The notes: generated by a model from the sequence alone, not told the origin. A stretch of DNA of 64,000 nucleotides from Curtobacterium sp. MCSS17_008 (GCF_003234185.1 NZ_QKSM01000007.1:86795-150794); one strand, 5' to 3'; shown: positions 53,263 to 62,031, counted from the stretch's first letter. Numbers and translations: made by a program.

Positions 53263-54291
53263 TCAGCCCTTGCTGTGGCCGGCGGAACCGAGGACCTTCG
53301 CGGCCTCGACGACGCGGGCCGCCATGGCGGTCTCGGCGACCTTGCCCCATGCGCGGGGGTCGTACTGCTTCTTGTTGCCGACCTCGCCGTCGATCTTCAG
53401 CACGCCGTCGTAGTTCCGGAACATCGAGTCGGCGATCGACCGCGTGAACGCGTACTGCGTGTCCGTGTCGATGTTCATCTTGATGACGCCGTTGCGGACG
53501 GCCTCGGCGATCTCGTCGTCGGTCGAGCCGGAGCCGCCGTGGAAGACGAGGTCGAGCGGGTTCTCGCCGGTGCCGTGCTTCTGCGCGACCGAGGCCTGGA
53601 TCTCGCCGAGCAGCTCCGGGCGCAGCTTGACGTTGCCGGGCTTGTACACGCCGTGCACGTTGCCGAAGGTGAGCGCGGCGATCCAGCGGCCCTGGTCACC
53701 GAGGCCGAGCGCGTCGACGACTTTCTCGACGTCGTTCGGCGTGGTGTAGAGGGCGTCGTTCGTGCCCTCGTGCTGCACGCCGTCCTCCTCGCCACCGACG
53801 ACGCCGATCTCGACCTCGAGGATCGCGTTGATGTTGCGCGTCTTCTCGATCATGGTCTTCGCGATCTCGATGTTCTCGTCGAGCGGCACGGCCGAACCGT
53901 CCCACATGTGCGACTGGAAGATCGGGTTGCGGCCCTGGCGGACCTCCTCCTCGCTCGCGGCGATGAGGGGGAGGACGAAGCCGTCGAGGGCGTCCTTCGG
54001 GCAGTGGTCGGTGTGCAGCGCGACGGTGACGTCGTAGTTCTTCGCGACCTCGTGGGCGAAGCGGGCCATCGCGAGGGCACCGGCGGCACGGTTCTTCACG
54101 GTGTGGCCGGCGAAGTAGTCGGCACCGCCGGTCGTCACCTGGATGATGCCGTCCGAACCGGCCTCCTGCAGGCCCTGGAGGACGGCGTTGATCGTCTGGG
54201 AGGAGGACACGTTCACCGCGGGGTAGGCGAACTTGCCGGCCTTCGCTCGTTCGAGCATCTCGGCGTACTGTTCCGGCGTTGCGATGGGCAC
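53263..54291 (-). CDS. fba: Class II fructose-bisphosphate aldolase
   Basis: 342 residues. Cleaves fructose 1,6-bisphosphate, zinc dependent. Motifs 'VALHTDHCPKDALDGFVLP' (catalytic Asp, zinc His), 'ILEVEIGVVGGEEDGVQHEG', 'FGNVHGVYKPGNVKL' and 'LVFHGGSGSTDDEI'. AAGGAGATCG lies before the ATG. It diverges from glpX across 122 bp, so aldolase and fructose bisphosphatase, adjacent gluconeogenic steps, share an intergenic region. Confidence 0.97.
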   Translation of the reverse strand: MPIATPEQYAEMLERAKAGKFAYPAVNVSSSQTINAVLQGLQEAGSDGIIQVTTGGADYFAGHTVKNRAAGALAMARFAHEVAKNYDVTVALHTDHCPKDALDGFVLPLIAASEEEVRQGRNPIFQSHMWDGSAVPLDENIEIAKTMIEKTRNINAILEVEIGVVGGEEDGVQHEGTNDALYTTPNDVEKVVDALGLGDQGRWIAALTFGNVHGVYKPGNVKLRPELLGEIQASVAQKHGTGENPLDLVFHGGSGSTDDEIAEAVRNGVIKMNIDTDTQYAFTRSIADSMFRNYDGVLKIDGEVGNKKQYDPRAWGKVAETAMAARVVEAAKVLGSAGHSKG

Positions 54292-54413
54292 TGCGATCTC
54301 CTTCGACTTCGGTGGTGTCCTCGCCGAGCCTAGTCAGCGCGCCTCCACGGGTGACACGTGCACGTCCGTGCAGGCGACGTGATGGCCGTGAGCGCGGTGG
54401 GTAGGCTCTCGTC

Positions 54414-55403
54414 GTGACTCCCACCACTGAGACCGGCTCCCTGTTCCTCCAGCCCGACCGCAACCTCGCGCTCGAGCTCGTGCGTGCGACGGAGGCCGCC
54501 GCGATCCGTGCGCAGCCGTGGGTCGGTCGGGGCGAGAAGAACCTCGCCGACGGTGCCGCCGTCGACGCGATGCGCAAGTTCCTCGGCACGGTGAACTTCG
54601 ACGGCGTGGTCGTCATCGGCGAGGGCGAGAAGGACAACGCCCCGATGCTCTACAACGGCGAGCACGTCGGCAACGGTCACGGCCCCGCCTGCGACATCGC
54701 GGTCGACCCGATCGACGGCACCTCGCTCACCGCCGCAGGCCGTCAGAACGCCATCTCCGTGATGGCCGTCTCGGACCGTGGCTCGATGTACGACCCGAGC
54801 GCCGTGTTCTACATGGACAAGATCGCCGCCGGGCCCGAGGGCCGTGGTGTCCTCGACCTCGAGAAGCCGATCGGCGAGAACATCCGTGCGCTCGCGACGG
54901 CGAAGGGCAAGGACATCGAGGACATGCAGATCGCCGTCCTCGACCGTCCCCGCCACGACGAGCTCATCCGCGCGATCCGCGCCACCGGTGCCGGTACCCG
55001 ACTGCTGCTCGACGGCGATGTCGCCGGCGGCATCTCGGCGGCGCTGCCCGGGTCGAAGATCGACATGTGCGTCGGTGTCGGCGGCACCCCGGAGGGCATC
55101 ATCACCGCGTGCGCGATCAAGGCGCTGGGCGGTGTGATCCTCGGCAAGCTCCAGCCGAAGGACGACGAGGAGCGCCAGAAGGCGATTGACGCCGGCCACG
55201 ACCTCGACAAGGTGCTCGACCAGGACGACCTGGTCACCGGCGACAACACGTTCTTCGTCGCCACCGGTGTCACCGACGGCGTCCTCGTCGACGGTGTCCG
55301 TCGTGAGCGCGGTGTCATCCACACCGACTCGATCGTGCTCCGCTCGCGCTCGAACACGATCCGCCGCATCCAGGCCGACCACCGCGCCGAGAAGTGGTTC
55401 TGA
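54414..55403 (+). CDS. glpX: Class II fructose-1,6-bisphosphatase
   Basis: 329 residues. Gluconeogenic phosphatase, lithium-sensitive metal enzyme. Motifs '[18 protein letters not shown]', '[26 protein letters not shown]' (the D-P-I-D-G-T metal site), '[17 protein letters not shown]' and '[17 protein letters not shown]'. GTG at 54414 is 6 nt after TAGGCT (54402-54407). Confidence 0.97.
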   Translation: MTPTTETGSLFLQPDRNLALELVRATEAAAIRAQPWVGRGEKNLADGAAVDAMRKFLGTVNFDGVVVIGEGEKDNAPMLYNGEHVGNGHGPACDIAVDPIDGTSLTAAGRQNAISVMAVSDRGSMYDPSAVFYMDKIAAGPEGRGVLDLEKPIGENIRALATAKGKDIEDMQIAVLDRPRHDELIRAIRATGAGTRLLLDGDVAGGISAALPGSKIDMCVGVGGTPEGIITACAIKALGGVILGKLQPKDDEERQKAIDAGHDLDKVLDQDDLVTGDNTFFVATGVTDGVLVDGVRRERGVIHTDSIVLRSRSNTIRRIQADHRAEKWF

Positions 55404-55434
55404 TCCGCTGGATCGCGATGCAGGCGTGATCGAC

Positions 55435-55522
55435 GAGACGCCCCGGGAACGCGGAGACGCCCCCGGAACGCCGAGACGCCCCCGGATCCGGGGGCGTCTC
55501 GCTTCGTCGGTGGCGTCTCGCG
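55435..55522. repeat. 19-bp repeat array with terminator after glpX
   Basis: GAGACGCCCC(C/G)GGAACGC occurs at 55435, 55454 and (ending GGATCC) 55473, in 19-bp steps. The third copy is the left half of a perfect 30-bp palindrome (55472-55501); another inverted copy, GGCGTCTCGCG, is at 55512-55522. Earlier or later direct copies could pair with either inverted copy. Probable terminator for glpX and the convergent rmuC; no gene in 55404-55555. Confidence 0.88.
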
Positions 55523-55555
55523 TCATCCGGGTCGGCGCGCGGAGCCGTCTGCGGG

Positions 55556-56818
55556 TCAGTCCTCGTCGAGGGCACCGACGAGCTCGGGCGCGGTGAGCAG
55601 CCGCGGTTCGTCGTCGATCGTCGCGGGGTCGGCGAGCACCTTCGACTCGTCGAGCAGCGACAGTCGCCGGGCACTCGGCAACACCTGGCGCTCGAGCGAC
55701 CCGACGAAGCGGTTGTAGTCGACGACGGAGCCCCGGATCGCCCGCCCGAGCTTGTCGACGTGCCCGCCGAGCGTCGCCAGGCGGCCGTACAGCTCACGGG
55801 AGACCCGGAAGAGCTCGCGCGCCTCGGCCGTGACGACGTCCTGCTGCCACGAGAACGCCACGGTCTTCAGCACCGACCACAGCGTGACCGGGGACGCCAG
55901 GGCGATCCGCTTGCGGAAGGCGTGGTCGAGCAGCCCCGGGTCGGCGGCGAGTGCGCTCGAGACCAGGGACTCGGACGGGATGAACGCGATGGTGAGCTCG
56001 GGTGAGGCGTCGTAGCCCGTCCAGTACTCCCGCGCGGCGAGGGCGTCGACGTGCGCCCGCAGCGCCTTCACGTGCTGCCCGATCAGCTGTTCGCGGCGCG
56101 CACCCTCGGCACCGGTCGCGCTCGCGGGGATCTCGGCTGCCTGCAGGTAGGCGCTGAAGGGCACCTTCGCGTCGACCGCGATGGTCTTGCCGCCGGGCAG
56201 GTGCACGACCATGTCGGGGCGGGCGGTGCCGGCGGTGGTCGTCACCGAGGACTGCACGTCGAAGTCGACCCGTTCGAGCAGACCGGCTGCCTCGACGACG
56301 TTCCGCAGCTGCGTCTCGCCCCAGACGCCCCGCGTGCTGTTCGACGACAGGGCGCTCGCGAGGGTGTCGGCGGTGGCCCGGAGGCGTTCCTCCGACTCGG
56401 CGGCCGACCGCAGCTGCGCGGACAGCGCGCCGTACTGTTCCGTCCGGGACTGCTCCAGGTCGGCGATCTTGGCGCGCATGACGTCGAGCGTCTGTGCGAC
56501 CGGGCTCAGGGCGGACAGCACCTTCGACTCGTTCTCGTTCCGGGCGGCGTCGGCTCCGTGCATGCGCTGCACCAGGTGCTCGAGTTCGGCCGCCCGGCGC
56601 TCCAGCGAGTCGACCTGCCGACGGTACTGGGCGTCCTGGGCGTCGAGCCGCTCCTCGGCGTCGGCGCGCACCGACTCGAGCTGTGCACGCAGTGCATCGG
56701 CGGTGGCGCGGGCCGAGGCGGCATCGACGCCGGCGCGTGAGCGGGCGAGCGACCACGCGACGACGGCGCCGACGGCCATGCCGAGGACGAGGCCGATGAC
56801 CAGGGCGAGGATCTGCAT
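55556..56818 (-). CDS. rmuC: DNA recombination protein RmuC
   Basis: 420 residues. N-terminal membrane anchor (about 3-23), long coiled coil (about 30-145), then the RmuC nuclease-like domain: 'TRGVWGETQLRNVVEAAGLLERVDFDVQ', 'RPDMVVHLPGGKTIAVDAKVPFSAYLQA', 'LTIAFIPSESLVSSAL', 'PVTLWSVLKTVAFSWQQ'. Thought to limit rearrangements at inverted repeats, notable in a genome with so many. ATG at 56818 with weak AAGG upstream. Confidence 0.93.
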   Translation of the reverse strand: MQILALVIGLVLGMAVGAVVAWSLARSRAGVDAASARATADALRAQLESVRADAEERLDAQDAQYRRQVDSLERRAAELEHLVQRMHGADAARNENESKVLSALSPVAQTLDVMRAKIADLEQSRTEQYGALSAQLRSAAESEERLRATADTLASALSSNSTRGVWGETQLRNVVEAAGLLERVDFDVQSSVTTTAGTARPDMVVHLPGGKTIAVDAKVPFSAYLQAAEIPASATGAEGARREQLIGQHVKALRAHVDALAAREYWTGYDASPELTIAFIPSESLVSSALAADPGLLDHAFRKRIALASPVTLWSVLKTVAFSWQQDVVTAEARELFRVSRELYGRLATLGGHVDKLGRAIRGSVVDYNRFVGSLERQVLPSARRLSLLDESKVLADPATIDDEPRLLTAPELVGALDED

Positions 56819-56825
56819 GACGTGA

Positions 56826-57050
56826 CCTTGGCAGGTCCCACCGACACGCGCCTCCCGGCCTGCCGCACGGCCGTTCCGGCCGCTCGCTCGCCCGCACGGG
56901 CGACGACCCCTTCGGTCGGTACATCACCTGCGCGCCGAAGGCCCCGACGTCTTCATCGGCTCCGTCGAGAACGGCCCGCAGGACTGGTCCTCCGGGTTCG
57001 GCCGCGCCCAGTACGTGACGGGCGAGCTCGGCGTGCCCTCCGCGAGCTGA
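56826..57050 (+). pseudogene. Decayed gene remnant, C-terminal part
   Basis: An open frame ends at a TGA at 57048-57050 and reads 'HHLRAEGPDVFIGSVENG' then 'PQDWSSGFGRAQYVTGEL' and 'GVPSAS' at its end, with the C/G-ending codons of real genes here. There is no ATG, GTG or TTG in the frame after the stop at 56823-56825, and the upstream half (to about 56910) does not look coding. The neighbouring frame reads 'GDDPFGRYI' just before, which suggests a frameshift joining the two. I read it as the tail of a gene lost by deletion. Family not recognised. Confidence 0.4.
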
Positions 57051-57068
57051 GGCAGCGGGTCCGCTGGC

Positions 57069-57827
57069 CTACTTGTCGACGAGGGTGACCTCGAACGAGT
57101 AGCGGTCCGGGCGGTAGCAGTGCACGCCGTACTCCACCGCCCGGCCGGACGCGTCGTACGCAGTCCGGCTCATGGTCAGCACGGGGTCGCCGTCCTCGAT
57201 CTCGAGCAGCGAGGCCTCGTCGTCGGTGACCGCCCGCGCGCCGATCCGCTGCTTGGCGACCCGCATCGACACGCCCCGGCTCCTCAGGAGTTGGTAGAGC
57301 CCGTGGGCCTGCAGGTCCTCGTCGGTGATCTCCGTGAACTCCGGCGGCAGGAAGTTCTCGAGGATCGCCATCGGCACGTCCTCGGCGAACCGGACCCGGC
57401 GGATGTGTGCGACGGTCGTCCCGGGTGCGACGCCGAGCGCCTCGGCGACGGCGTCGCTCGCCGGCACGTCGTCGCGCTGGAGCAACTTCGTGGCCGGGGC
57501 CTGCGCACCCTGCGCCAGGTCGTCGTACAGGCTGGTCAGCTCGACCTTGCGCGTGACCGGACCGTGGACGACCTGGGTGCCGATGCCACGACGGCGGACG
57601 AGCAGGCCCTTGTCGACGAGGTCCTGGATGGCGCGGCGGATCGTCGGGCGGGACAGGCCCAGGCGCTCGCCGAGCGCGATCTCGTTCTCGAGTCGCGCGC
57701 CCGGCGGCATCGCGCCGGAGCGGATCGCCTCCTCGATGCGCGAGGCGACCTGGAAGTAGAGGGGCATGGGACCCGACCGGTCCAGGTCCATGAACAGGTC
57801 GGACGGCAGCTGGCCTTCGTTGGTCAT
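57069..57827 (-). CDS. GntR/HutC-family transcriptional regulator
   Basis: 252 residues. Winged helix at about 20-88 ('PLYFQVASRIEEAIRSGAMPPGARLENEIALGERLGLSRPTIRRAIQDLVDKGLLVRRRGIGTQVV') and a C-terminal UTRA ligand domain ('VAHIRRVRFAEDVPMAILENFLP', 'RTAYDASGRAVEYGVHCYRPDRYSFEVTL'). The ATG at 57827 is chosen over one eight codons upstream because TGAGGACC lies before it. UTRA regulators usually sense sugar phosphates or similar metabolites. No target operon is adjacent except the decayed remnant. Confidence 0.92.
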   Translation of the reverse strand: MTNEGQLPSDLFMDLDRSGPMPLYFQVASRIEEAIRSGAMPPGARLENEIALGERLGLSRPTIRRAIQDLVDKGLLVRRRGIGTQVVHGPVTRKVELTSLYDDLAQGAQAPATKLLQRDDVPASDAVAEALGVAPGTTVAHIRRVRFAEDVPMAILENFLPPEFTEITDEDLQAHGLYQLLRSRGVSMRVAKQRIGARAVTDDEASLLEIEDGDPVLTMSRTAYDASGRAVEYGVHCYRPDRYSFEVTLVDK

Positions 57828-57872
57828 CGCGGTCCTCAGGGGAGACGGCACCGGCAGCGGCGCCGGAACGGC

Positions 57873-57886
57873 ATTGTCGTGACAAT
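57873..57886. promoter_or_regulatory. Operator of the GntR regulator
   Basis: Perfect inverted repeat ATTGTC-GT-GACAAT, 46 bp upstream of the start. On the minus strand the sequence TATTGT within it could be the -10 box, so binding would block its own promoter. Half-sites of this size are typical of GntR/HutC dimers. Confidence 0.7.
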
Positions 57887-57923
57887 ACCATCGGGCGTGC
57901 CTGCGACCGGATCGACGCCGGGG

Positions 57924-58589
57924 TCAGTCGGCGAAGATCATCGGGCGGTTCGACAGCCGGGGTCGAGCTGCCGCGCTGGGCTGCTCCGACCGCGGTCGGA
58001 CCGGCGCGATGTGCACCCGGGTCGCCGCGCCGAGCGCCTCGACGGTGTCGCAGCCGTGCTGACCCGCAGCGTGCACGACGATCGCGGCGCAGGCCTCGGC
58101 GTCAGCGGCCGCGTCGTGGTGCTGGAAGCCCTCGTACCCGGCGGCCCGTGCGGCCATCGGCAGGCGGTACGAGTCGAGCGTGTAGGTCCTGCGCGCCACC
58201 TGCAGCGAGCACAGCGAGTGGTGCTCGGCGAGCTCGGTGCCCGTCGCCGAGCAGCCACCCGCGATCACGCCCATGTCGAACCGGGCGTTGTGGGCGACCA
58301 GCACGTCCCCGTCGGCGAACGCCACGATGTCGAGGTACTGCTCCGCCCAGCCCTTCGCCCCGATCACGTCCGACGCGACGATGCCGTGGATGCGGGTGTT
58401 CCACTCGAGGAAGGCGTCGTGCCCGACGGGTGGCTGGATGAACCAGGACGCCCGCTCGACCACCCGGCCGTCGCGGACCTTGACGAGTCCGACGGAACAG
58501 GCGCTGGCGGGCGAGCTGTTCGCGGTCTCGAAGTCGATCGCGGTGAAGTTCAACGGCACGCCCTCGATGCTCGCACGGGGTTCCGACAT
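57924..58589 (-). CDS. DEDDh 3'-5' exonuclease (DNA polymerase III epsilon-like)
   Basis: 221 residues. Exo I motif 'FTAIDFETANSSPASACSVGLVKV' (Asp19, Glu21), Exo II 'VLVAHNARFDMGVI', Exo III 'GFQHHDAAADAEACAAIV' with the His and Asp of the DEDDh class. A C-terminal 30-residue tail is basic and unconserved. Function: proofreading-type or repair exonuclease; not the replicative epsilon necessarily. The ATG at 58589 is the first good start; no strong ribosome site. Confidence 0.88.
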   Translation of the reverse strand: MSEPRASIEGVPLNFTAIDFETANSSPASACSVGLVKVRDGRVVERASWFIQPPVGHDAFLEWNTRIHGIVASDVIGAKGWAEQYLDIVAFADGDVLVAHNARFDMGVIAGGCSATGTELAEHHSLCSLQVARRTYTLDSYRLPMAARAAGYEGFQHHDAAADAEACAAIVVHAAGQHGCDTVEALGAATRVHIAPVRPRSEQPSAAARPRLSNRPMIFAD

Positions 58590-58696
58590 CACTCGCGCGC
58601 GGACCCGGCGTTGCGGGCTGGCGCCGGTGGCGTCCAGAGGTGGACCAGCGGATCGCCGCCCTGGTGTCCTGACCCGACGCGACGTACAGTCAGCGC

Positions 58697-58849
58697 ATGG
58701 GGGAACAACGGGAGACAGCGCAGCGGGGCGTCGGGCTGGGCGTGGCGCTCGCCGTGAGCGGCGCCGCCGTCGCCATCGTCGTGACCGGCACCGCCTACGG
58801 ACTGTGGACCACGATCTGGGTCGCGGTCGTGTCCGCTTGGCCGCACTGA
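58697..58849 (+). CDS. Small single-span membrane protein, 50 residues
   Basis: ATG at 58697 to TGA at 58847-58849. A charged N-terminus 'MGEQRETAQRGV', then a hydrophobic span of about 30 residues ('GLGVALAVSGAAVAIVV', 'TAYGLWTTIWVAVVSAW') ending in PH. TACAGT (58685-58690) ends exactly 6 nt before the ATG, the leaderless spacing of neighbouring genes, which supports expression. No homologue recognised. Confidence 0.65.
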   Translation: MGEQRETAQRGVGLGVALAVSGAAVAIVVTGTAYGLWTTIWVAVVSAWPH

Positions 58850-58910
58850 CGGCACCGGGCAGGAGGCCCGGGTCGGCTCCGACGGGTCGCCGCCGGTAGG
58901 CTGTCCTCCC

Positions 58911-59984
58911 GTGGCTCTCACCATCGGAATCGTCGGTCTCCCGAACGTCGGCAAGTCGACCCTGTTCAACGCCCTGACCAAGAACCAGGTCCTCGCCGCG
59001 AACTACCCGTTCGCGACGATCGAACCGAACGTCGGCGTGGTGAACCTGCCTGATCCGCGGCTCGACCAGCTCGCGACGCTCTTCGGTTCCGAGAAGACCG
59101 TGCCCGCACCGGTGTCGTTCGTCGACATCGCCGGCATCGTCAAGGGTGCGAGCGAGGGCGAGGGTCTCGGCAACAAGTTCCTCGCGAACATCCGCGAGGC
59201 CGACGCCATCGCGCAGGTCGTCCGTGGCTTCGCCGACGACGACGTCGTGCACGTCGCGAACAAGGTGTCCCCGAAGGACGACCTCGAGGTCATCAACACC
59301 GAGCTCATCCTCGCCGACCTCGAGACCATCGAGAAGGCGCTGCCGCGGTACGAGAAGACCGTGAAGCTCAAGCAGGCCGAGCCGATCGTGCTCGAGACCG
59401 CGAACGAGGCCAAGGCAGCGCTCGAGCAGGGCACCCTGCTCTCCGCCACCTCGATCGACCTCGAGCCGATCCGCGAGCTCGGGCTGCTGTCCGCGAAGCC
59501 CTTCATCTTCGTGTTCAACGTCGACGAGGCCGTGCTGACCGATGCGAGCCGGAAGGCCGAGCTCGCCGCGTTGGTCGCCCCCGCACAGGCGGTGTTCCTC
59601 GACGCGAAGATCGAGTCCGAGCTCATCGACCTCGACCCCGAGGACGCCGCGGAGCTCCTCGAGTCGACGGGACAGACCGAGTCGGGCCTCGACCAGCTCG
59701 CCCGCATCGGCTTCGACACCCTCGGTCTGCAGACGTACCTGACCGCCGGGCCCAAGGAGGCTCGGGCGTGGACGATCGGCAAGGGGTGGAAGGCGCCCCA
59801 GGCCGCCGGTGTCATCCACACCGACTTCGAGAAGGGCTTCATCAAGGCCGAGGTCATCTCGTTCGAGGACCTCATGGAGGCCGGCTCGATCGCCGAGGCA
59901 CGTGCGCACGGCAAGGCCCGCATCGAGGGCAAAGACTACGTCATGCAGGACGGCGACGTGGTGGAGTTCCGCTTCAACAACTAG
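58911..59984 (+). CDS. ychF: Redox-regulated ATPase YchF
   Basis: 357 residues. OBG-type P-loop protein that hydrolyses ATP and binds ribosomes. P loop 'GLPNVGKSTLFNAL' (9-22), 'DIAGIVKGASEGEGLGNKFL' (G3/switch), 'FIFVFNVDEAV' (the altered G4 that gives ATP preference) and a C-terminal TGS-like domain ending 'DYVMQDGDVVEFRFNN'. GTG at 58911, 8 nt after TAGGCT (58897-58902). Its 3' end abuts the integrase gene and is a likely attachment site of the island. Confidence 0.97.
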   Translation: MALTIGIVGLPNVGKSTLFNALTKNQVLAANYPFATIEPNVGVVNLPDPRLDQLATLFGSEKTVPAPVSFVDIAGIVKGASEGEGLGNKFLANIREADAIAQVVRGFADDDVVHVANKVSPKDDLEVINTELILADLETIEKALPRYEKTVKLKQAEPIVLETANEAKAALEQGTLLSATSIDLEPIRELGLLSAKPFIFVFNVDEAVLTDASRKAELAALVAPAQAVFLDAKIESELIDLDPEDAAELLESTGQTESGLDQLARIGFDTLGLQTYLTAGPKEARAWTIGKGWKAPQAAGVIHTDFEKGFIKAEVISFEDLMEAGSIAEARAHGKARIEGKDYVMQDGDVVEFRFNN

Positions 59985-60011
59985 CAGGCCCGTAGCGATG
60001 GCGATCTGGGG

Positions 60012-61121
60012 CTATTCCGCCGGCACAGTCCGCAAAGAGTCCGCAGAATCGCCCGCAACCTCCCGCATGAGGCCCGCGGTTGCGGACCCGGTTCGATCGT
60101 CCGCGTTCGGCCACAGGTGGCTGTAGGTGTTCAGCGTCACCGACGCGGACCGGTGACCAAGTGCCCGCTGCACCGTCACAACGTCACACCCGGCCGCAAT
60201 CAGGCCTAACGCGAAGAAGTGCCGACAGTCGTGCAGCTTGAACGGCTCGACGCCCGCCGCCTCGATCGTCTTCGTCCAGTGGTAGTAGACCGTGTTCCCG
60301 TGGGGCGGCTGTCCACCCGACCCAACGAACAACCACTGCTCGTCGCCGCGCACGCCCACCTCGGACACGTGCCAGGACAGGTGCTTCGTGAGCTCGTCAG
60401 GGATCGGTACCGTCCGCTCGGACCCGTACTTCGGTGCGGAGATGCGAACCGCCTGTCCGCCACTTCCTCGCTGGATCTGTCGACGCACCCGTAGTGTCCG
60501 TTCCAGCCACGCGACATCATCAACCTGTATCCCGGACGCTTCGCCGAGACGGAGGCCGGCGAACGCGGCGAGACGCACGTACGTCTTGAACCACGGGTCG
60601 GCCGCATCAATCACAGCGCGCACCTCGTCAGGAGTGGGTAAGCGCATTGCCTGGTCGGCCCGTCGTCGTCGGGGGAGCACCACACCCTCTGCCGGGTCAT
60701 CCGCGAGGTAGCGGTCCCGTACGGCGGCGCGCAGAGCCGCACGCACGTTGTTGACTCGCGTATGCACGGTCGATGGCGCGAGGTCATCGGACATTGACTT
60801 CACCCATGCCTCGACGTGCGAACGTCGCAGCTTCCCGAACGGCACCTCGAGGAAAGAACACTTTGTAACGGCGAGACCCATCGCGATCTTGGTCGTCGGC
60901 TCCCAGATCTGGCGTAGCGACCAGTCAGCGTAGTAGCTCGCCAGCGTCGTAGTGGAGCGCGACGGGGTCACGTAGGTGCCAGTGTGCCGGCGCGCGGCAA
61001 CCTCGTTGAGCCAGTCCTGCCCGTCGCGCTTGCGCTCAAAGTGACGCGAGTGCTCCCGCCCCTCGTCGTCCCGATACCGCGCCCGCCACTTGCCGTTCGG
61101 GCGCTGACGGATGCTTGCCAT
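60012..61121 (-). CDS. Tyrosine site-specific integrase
   Basis: 369 residues. Arm-binding N-terminus ('MASIRQRPNGKWRARYRDDEGREHSRHF', about 1-60), core-binding SAM-like domain (about 60-145), catalytic domain with Arg191 ('AFAGLRLGEA'), His297-x-x-Arg300 ('KLHDCRHFFALG'), His323 ('ALGHRSASVTL') and nucleophile Tyr333 ('NTYSHLW'). Complete, so probably active. Oriented away from ychF's stop codon by 27 bp with the gene tail pointing at ychF, as for an element integrated at the ychF 3' end. The ATG overlaps the preceding small gene's stop (TGATG). Confidence 0.95.
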   Translation of the reverse strand: MASIRQRPNGKWRARYRDDEGREHSRHFERKRDGQDWLNEVAARRHTGTYVTPSRSTTTLASYYADWSLRQIWEPTTKIAMGLAVTKCSFLEVPFGKLRRSHVEAWVKSMSDDLAPSTVHTRVNNVRAALRAAVRDRYLADDPAEGVVLPRRRRADQAMRLPTPDEVRAVIDAADPWFKTYVRLAAFAGLRLGEASGIQVDDVAWLERTLRVRRQIQRGSGGQAVRISAPKYGSERTVPIPDELTKHLSWHVSEVGVRGDEQWLFVGSGGQPPHGNTVYYHWTKTIEAAGVEPFKLHDCRHFFALGLIAAGCDVVTVQRALGHRSASVTLNTYSHLWPNADDRTGSATAGLMREVAGDSADSLRTVPAE

Positions 61122-61399
61122 CAGACGTGCGTCGCAGCCGCTTCCGAGACCTTACGCGCGACCCAAGAGTCTTCGAGGTCTGGGGCTGCAGCGCGAACGT
61201 ATCGGGCGCACTTCTCAATAGCTTCTGCCACAACGGGCGGCACGTCGGACGGGTCGGGGACCATGCCGGCGAGCTCTCGGAGGTTCCGAAGCACCGTCCG
61301 GTAGTCCTCATCGAACTCTTCGAGGTGATACTTGAGGTTCGAGAAGCGATCTGTTGCCGCGTTGTCCTCGCACCTCTTCCTATCCAAGCAGCTAGACAT
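61121..61399 (-). CDS. Hypothetical protein coupled to the integrase
   Basis: 92 residues from the ATG at 61399 (GGCAGG just before); a start further back at 61513 is possible but runs into the divergent gene's region. Helical, with 'RFSNLKYHLEEFDEDYRTVLRNLRELAGMVPDPSDVPPVVAEAIEKCARYVRAAAP' and two N-terminal Cys (SSCLDRKRC). It is translationally coupled to the integrase (TGATG), the position where excisionases or directionality factors are often found, but no helix-turn-helix is visible. Function unknown. Confidence 0.6.
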   Translation of the reverse strand: MSSCLDRKRCEDNAATDRFSNLKYHLEEFDEDYRTVLRNLRELAGMVPDPSDVPPVVAEAIEKCARYVRAAAPDLEDSWVARKVSEAAATHV

Positions 61400-61478
61400 G
61401 CCTGCCAGTCGGGCTCTGGTGTAGCCACCGCACGCATAAGACGCGCCAAACATGCGGCGTACAGCCGACAGGGTGCAT

Positions 61479-61553
61479 GCTGACGGAAGCGGTCCGCTCC
61501 GCCAGGTCGGCATCTTCGCTTGCCCCGTCTGCGGTCACACCGCTGACGGAAGC
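61479..61553. repeat. 12-bp direct repeat between divergent island genes
   Basis: GCTGACGGAAGC occurs at 61479-61490 and 61542-61553, 63 bp apart, in the gap between the integrase operon and the divergent gene at 61561. Could be binding sites for an island regulator or integrase arm sites. Confidence 0.5.
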
Positions 61554-61560
61554 AGGCATC

Positions 61561-62031
61561 ATGACCGGCCAGCCCACCAGCAACGCTCAACGTCTCGCCC
61601 TCACCAGTGTCGTCGCGTCAGGGTTGCCGCAGTCCATCGGAGCGGAGGGTGCGGACCGCTTCTACGTGGTTCCCGCCGTCTTCAATCGTCGCCCGACCGC
61701 AGCTGAGATCGCCGAGATATCCGGCCCGGGAACGCACGCCCGTCTCAGCCGGGCCGGCTACCCAGATGTGTCCTTGCGTGTCGAGGATCGTCGCCTCCTC
61801 ATCGGCAACACGAACCTCGGGCAACTCGAACGCGGACTAGCCATGTCCATCGCCAACGCCATCGATGAGATCAGCGAGACAGCACTCGAGGAGCTCAGGC
61901 GGAAGCGTGAGTCCTCAGACGAGGCGGAACGAGCGCGGCTCGCGCAGGCGCGGGACGTGACCCTCGCTGCGGAGCGCATCAAGTTCGTTCCAGATCGTCC
62001 GTTGGTTCCGGCGTCATCCGACGTCAGGTGA
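61561..62031 (+). CDS. Hypothetical island protein
   Basis: 156 residues from the ATG at 61561. Contains 'LTSVVASGLPQSIGAEGADRFYVVPAVFNRRPTAAEIAEISGPGTHARLSRAGYPDVSLRVEDRRLLIGNTNLGQLERGLAMSIANAIDEIS' and a charged helical C-terminus. Soluble. Not recognised. An in-frame ATG at 61477 exists but lies before the second direct repeat; the later start is preferred. Confidence 0.6.
   Translation: MTGQPTSNAQRLALTSVVASGLPQSIGAEGADRFYVVPAVFNRRPTAAEIAEISGPGTHARLSRAGYPDVSLRVEDRRLLIGNTNLGQLERGLAMSIANAIDEISETALEELRRKRESSDEAERARLAQARDVTLAAERIKFVPDRPLVPASSDVR

Noticed and set aside
57924..59909. 661-residue protein on the minus strand
   Set aside because: Only the last 221 residues are the exonuclease; the rest is an out-of-frame shadow of ychF.
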